Assembly: GCA_020062665.1 (NCBI GenBank)
Contig: JAGUVW010000045.1
Location: forward strand, 1 to 64,000
Length of the DNA stretch: 64,000 nucleotides
Direction: 5' to 3'
DNA from: Pseudomonadales bacterium
GTDB taxonomy: Bacteria; Pseudomonadota; Gammaproteobacteria; Pseudomonadales; Ketobacteraceae
The notes under the pieces were generated by a model, which worked only from the letters and a program-made list of their open reading frames with translations, was not told the DNA's origin and did not search any database. Position numbers and translations under genes: made by a program. This document shows, one piece after another, positions 18,570 to 27,418 of the stretch. Within the stretch, counting starts at the first letter, position 1. Every line of letters begins with the position of its first letter.

Positions 18570-20867
18570 TCACACGGATTTGCGCAGCGTTTTGGCTGCC
18601 TCAACCATATTGGTCAATGCAGGAATCACCTCATTCCACTGGCGGGTTTTAAGGCCGCAATCCGGGTTTACCCATAAGCGCTCAGCCGGAACACGCTCGG
18701 CAGCCAGTTTCATCAGCTTCACCATGTAGTCCTGATTGGGAATATTGGGCGAGTGAATATCATAAACACCGGGTCCGATTTCATTGGGGTACTCGAAGTT
18801 TTTGAACGCATCCAGCAGCTCCATATCAGAACGCGACGTTTCGATAGTGATCACGTCAGCATCCAGATCAGCGATGGACTTGATGATGTCGTTGAACTCG
18901 GAGTAACACATGTGCGTGTGGATCTGGGTTTCGTCTTCCACGCCGTTGGCCGTGATGCGGAACGATTCCACCGCCCAGTCCAGGTATTCCTGCCATTGGG
19001 CGCGACGCAAAGGCAGACCTTCACGCAGGGCTGCTTCGTCGATCTGGATCACGCTGATGCCGGCCTTTTCCAGATCCAGCACTTCTGCACGCATCGCAAG
19101 CGCAAGTTGATAGCAGGAAATAGATCGCGGCTGATCGTCGCGCACGAAGGACCAGTTCAAAATAGTCACCGGGCCGGTGAGCATTCCTTTCATGGGTTTC
19201 CTGGTGAGCGACTGCGCGTACTTGCTCCACTCCACCGTCATCGCTTTCGGGCGGCTGATGTCGCCGAACAGAATCGGCGGCTTCACGCAGCGGGAACCGT
19301 AGGATTGCACCCAACCGAACTGGCTGAAGGTGTAACCGTCGAGCTGCTCGCCGAAGTATTCCACCATATCGTTACGCTCGGCTTCGCCGTGTACCAGCAC
19401 ATCCAGATCCAATAATTCCTGCTCACGTACGCTGTACGCGATTTCTGCCCGCATGGCTTGCAGATAACTGGCTTCCGATATTTCCCCAGCTTTGAATCGG
19501 CGGCGCGCCTGCCGAATGTCTGACGTTTGTGGAAACGATCCAATGGTAGTGGTGGGAAATTTTGGCAGTTTGAGCAGCGCAGCCTGTTTAGCCGCGCGAG
19601 TGGCGTAGGGACTCTTGCGCTGACCCAGCTTGGCGTCAAGTTTGGCAATCGCCGCTTTCACAGCCGGATTATTTACACGCGGCGAATTGCGACGTGCTGC
19701 GATGGCAGCAGCGTTGGCTTCCAGCTCGGCCTTAACCGCAGCCGGGCCCTGGTTGATGGCAGTCGCCAACACTGACAATTCAGTCAGCTTTTGCTTGGCG
19801 AAAGCCAGCCAGGATTTGATCTCGGCATCCAGTTTCACTTCACTGTCCAGATCCACCGGCACATGCAGCAGCGAACAGGACGGCGCAATCCACAGCCGAT
19901 CACCCAGTTGCTTGGAAACCGGCAGCAACCATTCCAACACGGCATTCAGATCCGTCTTCCAGATATTGCGGCCGTTGATCACACCCAGCGAAATCACGCG
20001 GTCAGCAGGCAGTTTTGCAATCAGTGCGTCCACTTCGTTGCCGGCATTGATGGCATCCAGATGCACGCCCTGCACCGGAAGGCTCGCCACCAGTTCCAGA
20101 TTGCTTTGTAGCTGGCCGAAGTAAGTAGCCAGCAATAACTTGACCTTTGTGTCCGACAGCGCTTGATACGCCTGAGTAAAGGCTTTGACCCAGTCCGCTT
20201 CCAGTTCAGTCACCAGAATGGGTTCATCGATCTGCACCCATTCCACGCCTTGCGCAGCCAGGGCGTTCAGCAGTTCCACATACACCGGCAACAGGCGGCC
20301 CAGCAGTTCCAGACGGTTGGAGTCATCCTTTTCTTTACCGATTGAAAGATACGTCACCGGGCCAATGATGACTGGCTTGGCTTTCACACCCTGTGCTTTG
20401 GCTTCCGCCAGTTGCGCCAGCAGGCGCGAAGCGTCCAGCTTGAATTCGGTATCGGCTTTGAAATCGGGCACGATGTAGTGGTAGTTGGTATCAAACCACT
20501 TGGTCATTTCCCCTGCCGCTACACCCCCGTGGTTGCCGCCACAGCAGCCTTCTTCAGACGACTTTGCCGAGCGGCCACGAGCCACACGAAAGTAGTTGTC
20601 CAGCGCATCACCATGGAAGTCACGCACTCGATTAGGCAGACAGCCCAGGGTGAAGCTCATATCCAGCACCTGATCGTAGAACGAGAAATCGCCCACGGGG
20701 GCCAGATCCAGCTGGTTCTGCAGCGCCCAGTTCTGTTGACGCAGGCCAGCGGCCACAGCCTTGAGTTCGTCACGTGAGGACTGATCCTTCCAATAGGATT
20801 CGAGGGCAAATTTCAGTTCGCGCTTGGCGCCAATACGGGGAAAGCCGAGGTTGTGCGTGCGTGCCAT
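18570..20867 (-). CDS. metE: cobalamin-independent methionine synthase MetE
   Basis: The 765-aa enzyme transfers a methyl group from methyl-tetrahydrofolate polyglutamate to homocysteine without B12. I chose ATG 20867 ([19 protein letters not shown]) because GGAGG lies 8 nt upstream. The two-barrel architecture is complete. Zinc ligands are visible in the C-terminal barrel: [10 protein letters not shown] (His and Cys) and NPDCGLKTR (Cys). It is divergent from metR, the usual arrangement for MetR-activated metE. Confidence 0.96.
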   Translation of the reverse strand: MARTHNLGFPRIGAKRELKFALESYWKDQSSRDELKAVAAGLRQQNWALQNQLDLAPVGDFSFYDQVLDMSFTLGCLPNRVRDFHGDALDNYFRVARGRSAKSSEEGCCGGNHGGVAAGEMTKWFDTNYHYIVPDFKADTEFKLDASRLLAQLAEAKAQGVKAKPVIIGPVTYLSIGKEKDDSNRLELLGRLLPVYVELLNALAAQGVEWVQIDEPILVTELEADWVKAFTQAYQALSDTKVKLLLATYFGQLQSNLELVASLPVQGVHLDAINAGNEVDALIAKLPADRVISLGVINGRNIWKTDLNAVLEWLLPVSKQLGDRLWIAPSCSLLHVPVDLDSEVKLDAEIKSWLAFAKQKLTELSVLATAINQGPAAVKAELEANAAAIAARRNSPRVNNPAVKAAIAKLDAKLGQRKSPYATRAAKQAALLKLPKFPTTTIGSFPQTSDIRQARRRFKAGEISEASYLQAMRAEIAYSVREQELLDLDVLVHGEAERNDMVEYFGEQLDGYTFSQFGWVQSYGSRCVKPPILFGDISRPKAMTVEWSKYAQSLTRKPMKGMLTGPVTILNWSFVRDDQPRSISCYQLALAMRAEVLDLEKAGISVIQIDEAALREGLPLRRAQWQEYLDWAVESFRITANGVEDETQIHTHMCYSEFNDIIKSIADLDADVITIETSRSDMELLDAFKNFEYPNEIGPGVYDIHSPNIPNQDYMVKLMKLAAERVPAERLWVNPDCGLKTRQWNEVIPALTNMVEAAKTLRKSV

Positions 20868-20914
20868 GGGTGCAGCCTCCATGTAGTGAATGTGGGGCCA
20901 TGCTACGCTGGCGA

Positions 20915-20924
20915 ATTCATGAAT
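20915..20924. promoter_or_regulatory. candidate MetR operator in the metE/metR spacer
   Basis: ATTCATGAAT is a perfect palindrome made of TTCA/TGAA half sites, in the 95-bp divergent spacer where a MetR box (TGAA-N5-TTCA type) is expected. The half-site order and spacing are not the classical ones. Confidence 0.35.
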
Positions 20925-20962
20925 AAAAATGGTACGATTTCATTACTCGATTATTTTTTCTC

Positions 20963-21880
20963 ATGGATATTTCCCCCATGGCCAAGCTGGAACGCACGCA
21001 TCTTGAAATCATTCGCGCCGTGGACGAGCACGGCTCACTGACAGCGGCGGCGGAAAAACTGCATTTAACCCAGTCCGCGCTAAGCCACACCATGCGCAAG
21101 CTGGAAAGCCAGCTGGATCTGGCCATATGGTCCCGGGAGCGCCGCGGATTGCGCCTGACCCAGGCCGGGGAATATCTGCTGGCGGTGGCCAATCGCCTGG
21201 TGCCGCAACTGGATTTTGCCGAGGAACGCCTGCGCCAGTTTGCCTGCGGGGAACGAGGCGCCCTGCGAATCGGCATGGAGTGCCACCCCTGCTATCAATG
21301 GCTGCTGAAAATCGTGTCGCCCTACCTGGCGGCCTGGCCGGCGGTGGATGTGGATGTGAAACAGAAATTCCAGTTCGGCGGCATCGGTGCCCTGTTCGGT
21401 TACGAGATCGACATGCTGGTAACGCCCGACCCTCTCTACAAGGCGGGGTTGCAGTTCGTCCCCGTATTCGACTACGAACAAGTGCTGGTGGTGGGCCCCA
21501 GGCATCCTCTGCTGGGCGCGGCCTACGTACAACCCGCCCAACTGGTAGATGAGACATTGATTACCTATCCTGTCGCCGTCGACCGGCTCGATATCTACAC
21601 CCAGTTCCTGACCCCCGCCGGTATCAGCCCCAAACGCCACAAACCCATCGAAACCACCGACATTATGTTGCAGATGGTGGCCAGCGGCCGCGGCGTTGCA
21701 GCACTGCCACGTTGGCTGGTGGAGGAATACAGCGACAAGCTGAATGTCACGCCAATCAAACTCGGCCGCAAGGGTGTAGCGAAACAGATTTTCCTGGGAT
21801 TTCGCGAAACGGATGCAGAAGTGGACTATCTGCGCGCCTTTATCGAACTGGCCCGCGCGCATCGCAAACAGTCAGGGTGA
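20963..21880 (+). CDS. metR: LysR-family regulator MetR
   Basis: The 305-aa LysR-type regulator has an N-terminal winged helix-turn-helix (SLTAAAEKLHLTQSALSHTM at about residues 24-43) and a periplasmic-binding-like effector domain. MetR uses homocysteine as co-effector to activate metE. The divergent position next to metE and the MetR-like sequence (ECHPCYQWL; IETTDIMLQMVASGRGVAAL) support the name. Translation may begin at ATG 20963 or at ATG 20978 (MAKLERTHL), the usual LysR-like beginning. Confidence 0.88.
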   Translation: MDISPMAKLERTHLEIIRAVDEHGSLTAAAEKLHLTQSALSHTMRKLESQLDLAIWSRERRGLRLTQAGEYLLAVANRLVPQLDFAEERLRQFACGERGALRIGMECHPCYQWLLKIVSPYLAAWPAVDVDVKQKFQFGGIGALFGYEIDMLVTPDPLYKAGLQFVPVFDYEQVLVVGPRHPLLGAAYVQPAQLVDETLITYPVAVDRLDIYTQFLTPAGISPKRHKPIETTDIMLQMVASGRGVAALPRWLVEEYSDKLNVTPIKLGRKGVAKQIFLGFRETDAEVDYLRAFIELARAHRKQSG

Positions 21881-21956
21881 GTCGCGCCGATACGGAAACC
21901 AGGATTTCCGGAAATAGTAGATGCATCCTTTCCCGTCAAGCCAATACGGCCTAATA

Positions 21957-22004
21957 AATACCAAATATGGGGCTTTACCTTCAACCTTCCACAATATATT
22001 GTGT
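21957..22004. promoter_or_regulatory. tandem NrdR boxes upstream of nrdA
   Basis: CCACAATATATTGTGT (21989-22004) matches the NrdR box consensus. A weaker box centred on CCAAATATGG (21961-21970) lies 31 bp upstream centre-to-centre, the three-turn spacing normal for cooperative NrdR binding. They sit immediately before the riboswitch, so transcription from here would be nucleotide-responsive. Confidence 0.7.
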
Positions 22005-22009
22005 GCCTA

Positions 22010-22234
22010 TCTGGTTGATGGGCCTATAACCCGTCTGAAAAGGGAATCCGGTGAGAATCCGGAACTGACGCGCAGCGGTATGGAAGAACGAACGCGACAG
22101 GGGAAATCCCCAGGCACTGTTTCCAGGCCTCACATGGGCAGAAACAGCAAGCCGTCGCCGTAGGTGTACCCGTTTTAGCAGAATACGTTTTAGCTGAAAT
22201 AAGGGTACGTGCTTCCGAGTCCGAAGACCTGCCA
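22010..22234 (+). promoter_or_regulatory. cobalamin riboswitch controlling nrdAB
   Basis: The leader contains hallmark cobalamin-aptamer elements in order: AAAAGGGAATCCGGTGAGAA (22038-22057), AATCCGGAACTGACGCGCAG (22056-22075), GGCACTG (22113-22119) and the 3' B12 box with GAGTCCGAAGACCTGCC (about 22216-22232). It lies about 150 nt upstream of nrdA. By family knowledge it would repress this B12-independent class Ia reductase when adenosylcobalamin is plentiful, as in bacteria that also have class II NrdJ. Confidence 0.92.
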
Positions 22235-22384
22235 GAGATCACTTCAGTCCTCGCGTAATGGGACAATGGAGCTGACTGTCGTTGGCGGGATCTCATGTGT
22301 TGGCGGGATTCCTTGCCGCATTGTCACGCCCTGCACCTGTACGCCGGACTGGTTTCTCGCGAGCCAGAACAAGGACAGGCCACC

Positions 22385-25195
22385 ATGAATACCCCTTTCC
22401 CGGCACCATCATCCAATCGCCAGTTTATCGCTTCGAATGTTCGTCAACCGCTGTTTGTCGTCAAGCGCACCGGTCAGGCCGTGCCGTTCGATGCCAGCAA
22501 AATTGCCATCGCTCTGACCAAGGCGTTTCTCGCGGTGGAAGGCCAGCAAGCCTCCGGATCGGCCCGGGTGCGTGGCGCGGTGGACGCCATTTCCCAGGAT
22601 ATTGCCCAGCGTATTCAACGTCGCCTGCCCGATGGCGGCAGCGTGCATATCGAAGATATTCAGGATCTGGCAGAACTGGGTTTGATGCGCCACGGCTTTC
22701 AGAAAATCGCCCGCGCCTATGTGTTGTATCGCGAAGCCCAGCACCAAAAGCGCCAGAGTGAACAGCCTGCCCAGCCGGTGGATGGCATCGAGGTGGTGGA
22801 CAGCCAGGGCAACCGCAGCGTGCTGGATCTGGCCCAGGTGGGTGACATTGTGCGCTGGGCCTGCTCGGGTATTGCCGATGTGGATGTGGATCTGCTGCTG
22901 CAAAACAGTCGCAAGGCGTTGTTCAACGGCATGAAGGCCGACGATGTGTCCACCGCGTTGATCATGGCCGCCCGCCCGCTGATTGAAACCGATCCCGGCT
23001 ATTCCAATGTGTGCGCGCAACTGCTGCTGCACAAACTGTGGGGCGAAGTGGTGAACGGCCTGCAACTCAACAACATTGTGCCGACACATTACGAAGGTGA
23101 ATGTTACGGCGATATTTTTCGCATCGCATTGCAAGCCGGCATCGAACATGAATTGCTGACGCCAGAGCTGGAACAGCTATTCGATCTGGATCGACTGGCG
23201 GCCGCATTGCAACCGGAGCGGGATCGCCAGTTCACCTATCTGGGCCTGCAAACCCTCTACGACCGTTATTTTTTGCATACTCAAAAAACACGACTGGAGT
23301 TGCCGCAAACCTTTTTTATGCGGGTGGCCATGGGCCTTGCCTTGCGGGAGGACGATCCCAACGCACGGGCGATTGAATTCTATGATGTGCTGTCCCGTTT
23401 TGATTACATGGCCTCGACGCCAACGCTATTCAATGCGGGCACGTTGCGCTCACAGCTTTCCTCCTGCTATCTCACCACAGTGCCCGATGATCTCGATGGC
23501 ATTTACAACGCAGTGAAGGAAAATGCACTGCTGTCGAAGTGGGCCGGCGGCCTGGGCAATGACTGGACACCGGTGCGTGCATTGGGCGCCCATATCAAAG
23601 GCACCAATGGTGAGTCGCAAGGCGTTGTGCCGTTTCTGAAAGTGGTGAACGACACTGCCGTGGCGGTGAATCAAGGTGGCAAACGCAAAGGCGCCGTGTG
23701 CGCCTATCTGGAAAGCTGGCATCTGGATATCGAAGAATTTCTGGAGCTGCGAAAAAACACCGGCGATGAACGCCGCCGCACCCACGACATGAACACCGCC
23801 AACTGGATTCCCGATCTGTTTATGAAGCGGGTGATCAACGAACAGGAGTGGACGCTGTTTTCCCCCAGCGATGTGCCAGATCTGCACGACCTTTTTGGCA
23901 TGGCGTTTGAAGAGCGCTACACCCATTACGAAGCGCTAGCGAAAGCGGGCGAGATTTCATTGTATCGCTCAGTGCCGGCCACCCAGTTGTGGCGCAAAAT
24001 GCTCACCATGCTGTTCGAAACAGGCCATCCCTGGATCACCTTTAAAGATCCCTGCAACCTGCGTTCGCCCCAGCAGCATGTGGGTGTGGTGCACTCCTCC
24101 AACCTGTGTACCGAAATCACGCTGAACACCAACGACAACGAAATCGCGGTGTGCAACCTGGGATCGGTGAATCTGGTGCAGCACGTGCACAATGGCACAC
24201 TGGATCAGGCGCGGCTGGAACGCACTATCACCACTGCCGTCCGCATGCTCGACAACGTGATCGACATTAATTACTACGCGGTAGAAAAAGCCCGCAATGC
24301 GAATCTGCAACATCGCCCGGTGGGCTTGGGTTTGATGGGCTTTCAGGATGCGCTGCATGTGCTGGAAATTCCTTACGCCAGTGCCGATGCCGTGCACTTT
24401 GCCGATCAATCCATGGAACTGATCAGCTACTACGCCATTCGCGCCTCGGCATTGCTGGCGCAAGAGCGGGGCCGCTATCCGAGCTACCACGGATCATTGT
24501 GGGATCAGGGCATGCTGCCCATCGACTCGCTGCAATTGCTGGCGGAGCAGCGTGGCGGCAATTTCTGTACCTTCGACACCCAGGTTCATCTGGACTGGCA
24601 ACCGGTGCGACAACTGGTGCAGCAACACGGCATGCGCAATTCCAACGTGATGGCCATTGCCCCCACCGCCACCATTTCCAACATTATCGGCGTGTCGCAA
24701 TCCATCGAGCCCAATTATCAAAACCTGTTTGTAAAATCGAATCTGTCCGGCGAATTTGCGGTGATTAATCCCTGGCTGGTGCAGGCACTGAAACAGCGCG
24801 GCTTGTGGGATTCGGTGATGATCAGTGATCTGAAATATTTCGACGGCTCGCTGAATGCGATCGAGCGCGTGCCGGAAGAGCTAAAACAGATCTTCGCCAC
24901 TGCGTTTGAAATCGATCCGCGCTGGCTGGTGGAAGCGGCAGCACGCCGTCAAAAGTGGATTGATCAGGGTCAGAGTCTGAACCTGTATCTGGCGGAGCCC
25001 TCCGGTAAAAAGCTGGACAATCTGTACAAGCTGGCGTGGTCCCGCGGGTTGAAAACCACCTATTACTTGCGTTCCCTGGGTGCCACTCATGCGGAAAAGA
25101 ACAGCGATCGAGAAAGCAGCACGTTGAATGAAAGCAACGTTGAAGACGTGAAATTCTGCTCCATCGACAACCCGGATTGCGAGGCCTGCCAATAA
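22385..25195 (+). CDS. nrdA: class Ia ribonucleotide reductase, large subunit
   Basis: The 936-aa R1 subunit reduces ribonucleoside diphosphates using a radical from NrdB. There is an ATP-cone near residues 20-115 (VVKRTGQAVPFDASKIAIAL) and probably a second cone near 135-230. Catalytic residues visible are C361 (SSCYL), C575 (NLCTE), C590 (CNLGS), the radical-relay YY in KTTYYLRSLGATHAEK, and the C-terminal reducing pair in DCEACQ. I place the start at ATG 22385, after the riboswitch leader. The stop overlaps the nrdB start (TAATG). Confidence 0.96.
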   Translation: MNTPFPAPSSNRQFIASNVRQPLFVVKRTGQAVPFDASKIAIALTKAFLAVEGQQASGSARVRGAVDAISQDIAQRIQRRLPDGGSVHIEDIQDLAELGLMRHGFQKIARAYVLYREAQHQKRQSEQPAQPVDGIEVVDSQGNRSVLDLAQVGDIVRWACSGIADVDVDLLLQNSRKALFNGMKADDVSTALIMAARPLIETDPGYSNVCAQLLLHKLWGEVVNGLQLNNIVPTHYEGECYGDIFRIALQAGIEHELLTPELEQLFDLDRLAAALQPERDRQFTYLGLQTLYDRYFLHTQKTRLELPQTFFMRVAMGLALREDDPNARAIEFYDVLSRFDYMASTPTLFNAGTLRSQLSSCYLTTVPDDLDGIYNAVKENALLSKWAGGLGNDWTPVRALGAHIKGTNGESQGVVPFLKVVNDTAVAVNQGGKRKGAVCAYLESWHLDIEEFLELRKNTGDERRRTHDMNTANWIPDLFMKRVINEQEWTLFSPSDVPDLHDLFGMAFEERYTHYEALAKAGEISLYRSVPATQLWRKMLTMLFETGHPWITFKDPCNLRSPQQHVGVVHSSNLCTEITLNTNDNEIAVCNLGSVNLVQHVHNGTLDQARLERTITTAVRMLDNVIDINYYAVEKARNANLQHRPVGLGLMGFQDALHVLEIPYASADAVHFADQSMELISYYAIRASALLAQERGRYPSYHGSLWDQGMLPIDSLQLLAEQRGGNFCTFDTQVHLDWQPVRQLVQQHGMRNSNVMAIAPTATISNIIGVSQSIEPNYQNLFVKSNLSGEFAVINPWLVQALKQRGLWDSVMISDLKYFDGSLNAIERVPEELKQIFATAFEIDPRWLVEAAARRQKWIDQGQSLNLYLAEPSGKKLDNLYKLAWSRGLKTTYYLRSLGATHAEKNSDRESSTLNESNVEDVKFCSIDNPDCEACQ

Positions 25196-26382
25196 TGAAT
25201 AAAGCTGATTCTTCACTGAATGGTTGGGATGATCCATTTGCAGTGGCGGTACCTGCCGCCACTCGCAGTTTGTTTAATACCGGCGGCATCGCACCTGCGC
25301 TGAAAACAGCAGAAATGGTTGTGCCGCCACCCGTGGCACCAGAAAAAAAGACGCTGCTGGCGGAACAGGATATTGCGTCCCTGCCGCCGATCAATCCCGA
25401 GGACAAACGCATCGTCAACGCCAAAACCGATATCAACCAGTTGGCGCCATTCAAATATCCCTGGGGCTGGGAATTTTTTCTCAACGCCAACAAGAATCAC
25501 TGGACGCCGCTGGACATCAACATGTCCCGCGACATTCATGATTTTCATCACCGCCTCACCACCGAGGAGCGCCACGTTTATACCAACGTGCTGGCCTATC
25601 TGACCACCTCGGATATTCTGGCCATGCGCAATATCGGGCTGGCGGTGATGGAAAAAATGAGCGCGCCGGAATTGCAGATCTATCAGGCCCGCCAGGTGTA
25701 CGAAGAAGCCTTACACACCTGGACCTACCAGCACTGCATCGAAACCATCGGCCTGGATCAAAGCGAAATCTACAACCGTTATCGGGTGGTGCCGGAAATT
25801 CATGGCAAAATCCGCCTGGCGAATGCACGGCTGAGCAGTGTGCTGCGTTCGGATCTGAATCTGGATAACCGCGATGATTTGGAACAGTTCGCCATGTCGT
25901 ATCTGTTCTTCGCCGCGATTTTTGAAGGCTGCTGGTTCTACAACGGCTTCAGCCCCATCTTTGCACTGCAGCGGCGCGGTTTGATGACCGGTACCGGCGA
26001 GCAGCTGCAATACATTCTGCGCGATGAAGTGCAGCATTGTGCATTTGGTCTGCGTGTGGTTCGCCAGTTGTTGCAGGAAGAATCACTGAGACTGGACCCG
26101 AAAGCGGTGCAAGCGTTGTTCGAAGAATCCGAAGCGGCTGAAGGAGCCTACGCCCACTATCTGCTGAAAGAACCGATCCTAGGTTACAGCGCCGAAGATC
26201 ATATCGGCCAGTTCCGCTTTGTTGCCAATCGTCGCGCCAAGCAATTGCAGTTGCCGGAGCCATTCCCCGGCGCCACCAACAAACTGGATTGGCTGGATGA
26301 ACAAGCGAGCATGCGCAAAGAGAAGAATTTCTTTGAAACGCGGGTGACGGAGTATCAAACGGGAGCGTCACTAAGCTGGTGA
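25195..26382 (+). CDS. nrdB: class Ia ribonucleotide reductase, small subunit
   Basis: The 395-aa R2 subunit houses the di-iron tyrosyl radical cofactor. Ligands and radical residues are visible in EEALHTWTYQHCIE (Glu, His and the radical Tyr), EGCWFYNGF and DEVQHCAFG. The ATG at 25195 overlaps the nrdA stop by one base (TAATG), with GAGG upstream, so the subunits are translationally coupled. It is the last recognisable core-metabolism gene before the plasmid-like origin. Confidence 0.96.
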   Translation: MNKADSSLNGWDDPFAVAVPAATRSLFNTGGIAPALKTAEMVVPPPVAPEKKTLLAEQDIASLPPINPEDKRIVNAKTDINQLAPFKYPWGWEFFLNANKNHWTPLDINMSRDIHDFHHRLTTEERHVYTNVLAYLTTSDILAMRNIGLAVMEKMSAPELQIYQARQVYEEALHTWTYQHCIETIGLDQSEIYNRYRVVPEIHGKIRLANARLSSVLRSDLNLDNRDDLEQFAMSYLFFAAIFEGCWFYNGFSPIFALQRRGLMTGTGEQLQYILRDEVQHCAFGLRVVRQLLQEESLRLDPKAVQALFEESEAAEGAYAHYLLKEPILGYSAEDHIGQFRFVANRRAKQLQLPEPFPGATNKLDWLDEQASMRKEKNFFETRVTEYQTGASLSW

Positions 26383-26387
26383 TAGTC

Positions 26388-26413
26388 ACAAGAGGGAGCA
26401 ACCTCCCTCTTGT
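26388..26413 (+). terminator. stem-loop after nrdB
   Basis: An 11-bp perfect stem ACAAGAGGGAG/CTCCCTCTTGT with a CAAC loop begins 6 nt after the nrdB stop. There is no U-tract, so it is a probable but not certain terminator. The following 26414-26700 shows no gene. Confidence 0.6.
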
Positions 26414-26769
26414 CTCGTCGTAGGAACGAATAATTGCGAATGACCGCTATCGGTAAAATGGCGCATATGATTCGATTGTCACAGATGTCCGCAATCAGCT
26501 TGGAGTGTCCATAGTGGTGGAGTAGATCGACTGTCTTCTACGGGTCGAATTCACCCCTTCGAGCTGCAGCTTGGTGAGCAGATACAGGAGGATCTTGTAG
26601 TATTCCACCTCCACCAAATGTTACAACACGCGCACACGCACACAACTTCCAAGATCTCATTGGAAACACCCGCCGAAGAAACAAGTCTTATGAGTCGGTA
26701 GTTATCCACAAACGTAACTATGCCAAACAGCTTTTTCAGAGATAACCGTGATTTTGCAGTAATCACGAA

Positions 26770-26937
26770 ACGCAACTGATCCGAAACCAACGCAACCAAG
26801 CCAAAACCCGCGATACATGCAATTTGGGGCGGACGTAACCAATCCAAAGGACAACGTAACCAACCTGAATTTAGACATAACCAAGATGAATAGAGACGCA
26901 ACCGAGCCAGAAAAGGACGTAACCAATACAAAAGATG
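26770..26937 (+). repeat. 21-bp iterons (ACRYAACC core)
   Basis: ACGTAACC, ACGTAACC, ACATAACC, ACGCAACC and ACGTAACC begin at 26833, 26854, 26875, 26896 and 26917, an exact 21-bp period. Weaker units (ACGCAACT, ACGCAACC) occur at 26770 and 26790. Two helical turns per unit fits binding of a Rep protein on one DNA face. Confidence 0.85.
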
Positions 26938-27032
26938 CTCTATCTTTCTGATTATAAAGGATAAATTAGGCCCCCAATTATCAATATTCAACTATCAATA
27001 ATTACACAGTTATCCACAGATACCGTACCTCC

Positions 27033-27049
27033 GTTTCAACCGTTGAAAC
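27033..27049. other. parS-like palindrome, copy 1
   Basis: GTTTCAACCGTTGAAAC is a perfect 17-bp palindrome (odd centre) between the DnaA box and rep. It has the same arms as the copies at 29046, 30130 and 30834. Confidence 0.6.
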
Positions 27050-27129
27050 TCTACTGAACAGCTAGGAAATCACCTAAAAATCATTAGTAATCAATAATAT
27101 ATATAACGTTTTTACAGCAATATCTTTTC

Positions 27130-27390
27130 ATTCACTTGTGTTAGTTATATTTATGGCATCGAAACGTTTATAGCCAGTACAGAAAACCTAATATGTTCAA
27201 TGATTTAAGCGACATACCTTAGTTATATTTTCGAAACCAAAACGTCCAACTGGCTGCTGTATATATTGTTAGTTGTCGTTCTGGAATTAAAACGTCTTGC
27301 TAGTTAGCCAGCTAGATGCTATACGTTTATATGGTTGCTTTCAGAGCACATAAACGTCTCAATGGTTAATAGATGAGAATCTGTACGTCC
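27130..27390 (+). repeat. degenerate AACGT-centred repeats before rep
   Basis: Units such as TTAGTTATATTT followed by GAAACGT, AAAACGT, AAAACGT and TAAACGT (AACGT at about 27163, 27241, 27291 and 27353) recur at 50-80 bp intervals up to the rep gene. They differ from the 21-bp iterons and could be rep autoregulation or handcuffing sites. Confidence 0.4.
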
Positions 27391-27418
27391 ATTCTTCAGG
27401 AGAAACAAGGAAATCAAG

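Larger units (their letters stand above)
26700..27060. other. candidate iteron-type replication origin
   Basis: Two perfect DnaA boxes, TTATCCACA at 26702-26710 and 27010-27018, flank a 21-bp iteron array. AT-rich DNA (27050-27160) follows, then a 17-bp parS-like palindrome lies at 27033 and the putative initiator gene starts at 27419. This is the standard layout of plasmid and chromid origins: initiator sites, DnaA boxes and an unwinding region beside rep. Confidence 0.75.

Noticed and set aside
26383-26700. ICE attachment site or tRNA at the nrdB boundary
   Set aside because: No tRNA gene or direct-repeat partner is visible, so no att site can be supported from this window.
26770-26937. 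CRISPR-like array
   Set aside because: Units are contiguous 21-bp iterons with short conserved cores, no unique spacers and no cas genes.
26551-26991. 146-aa minus-strand open frame with WLR repeats
   Set aside because: It is the antisense reading of the 21-bp iterons (7 codons per unit), has no good ribosome site, and lies over the origin.
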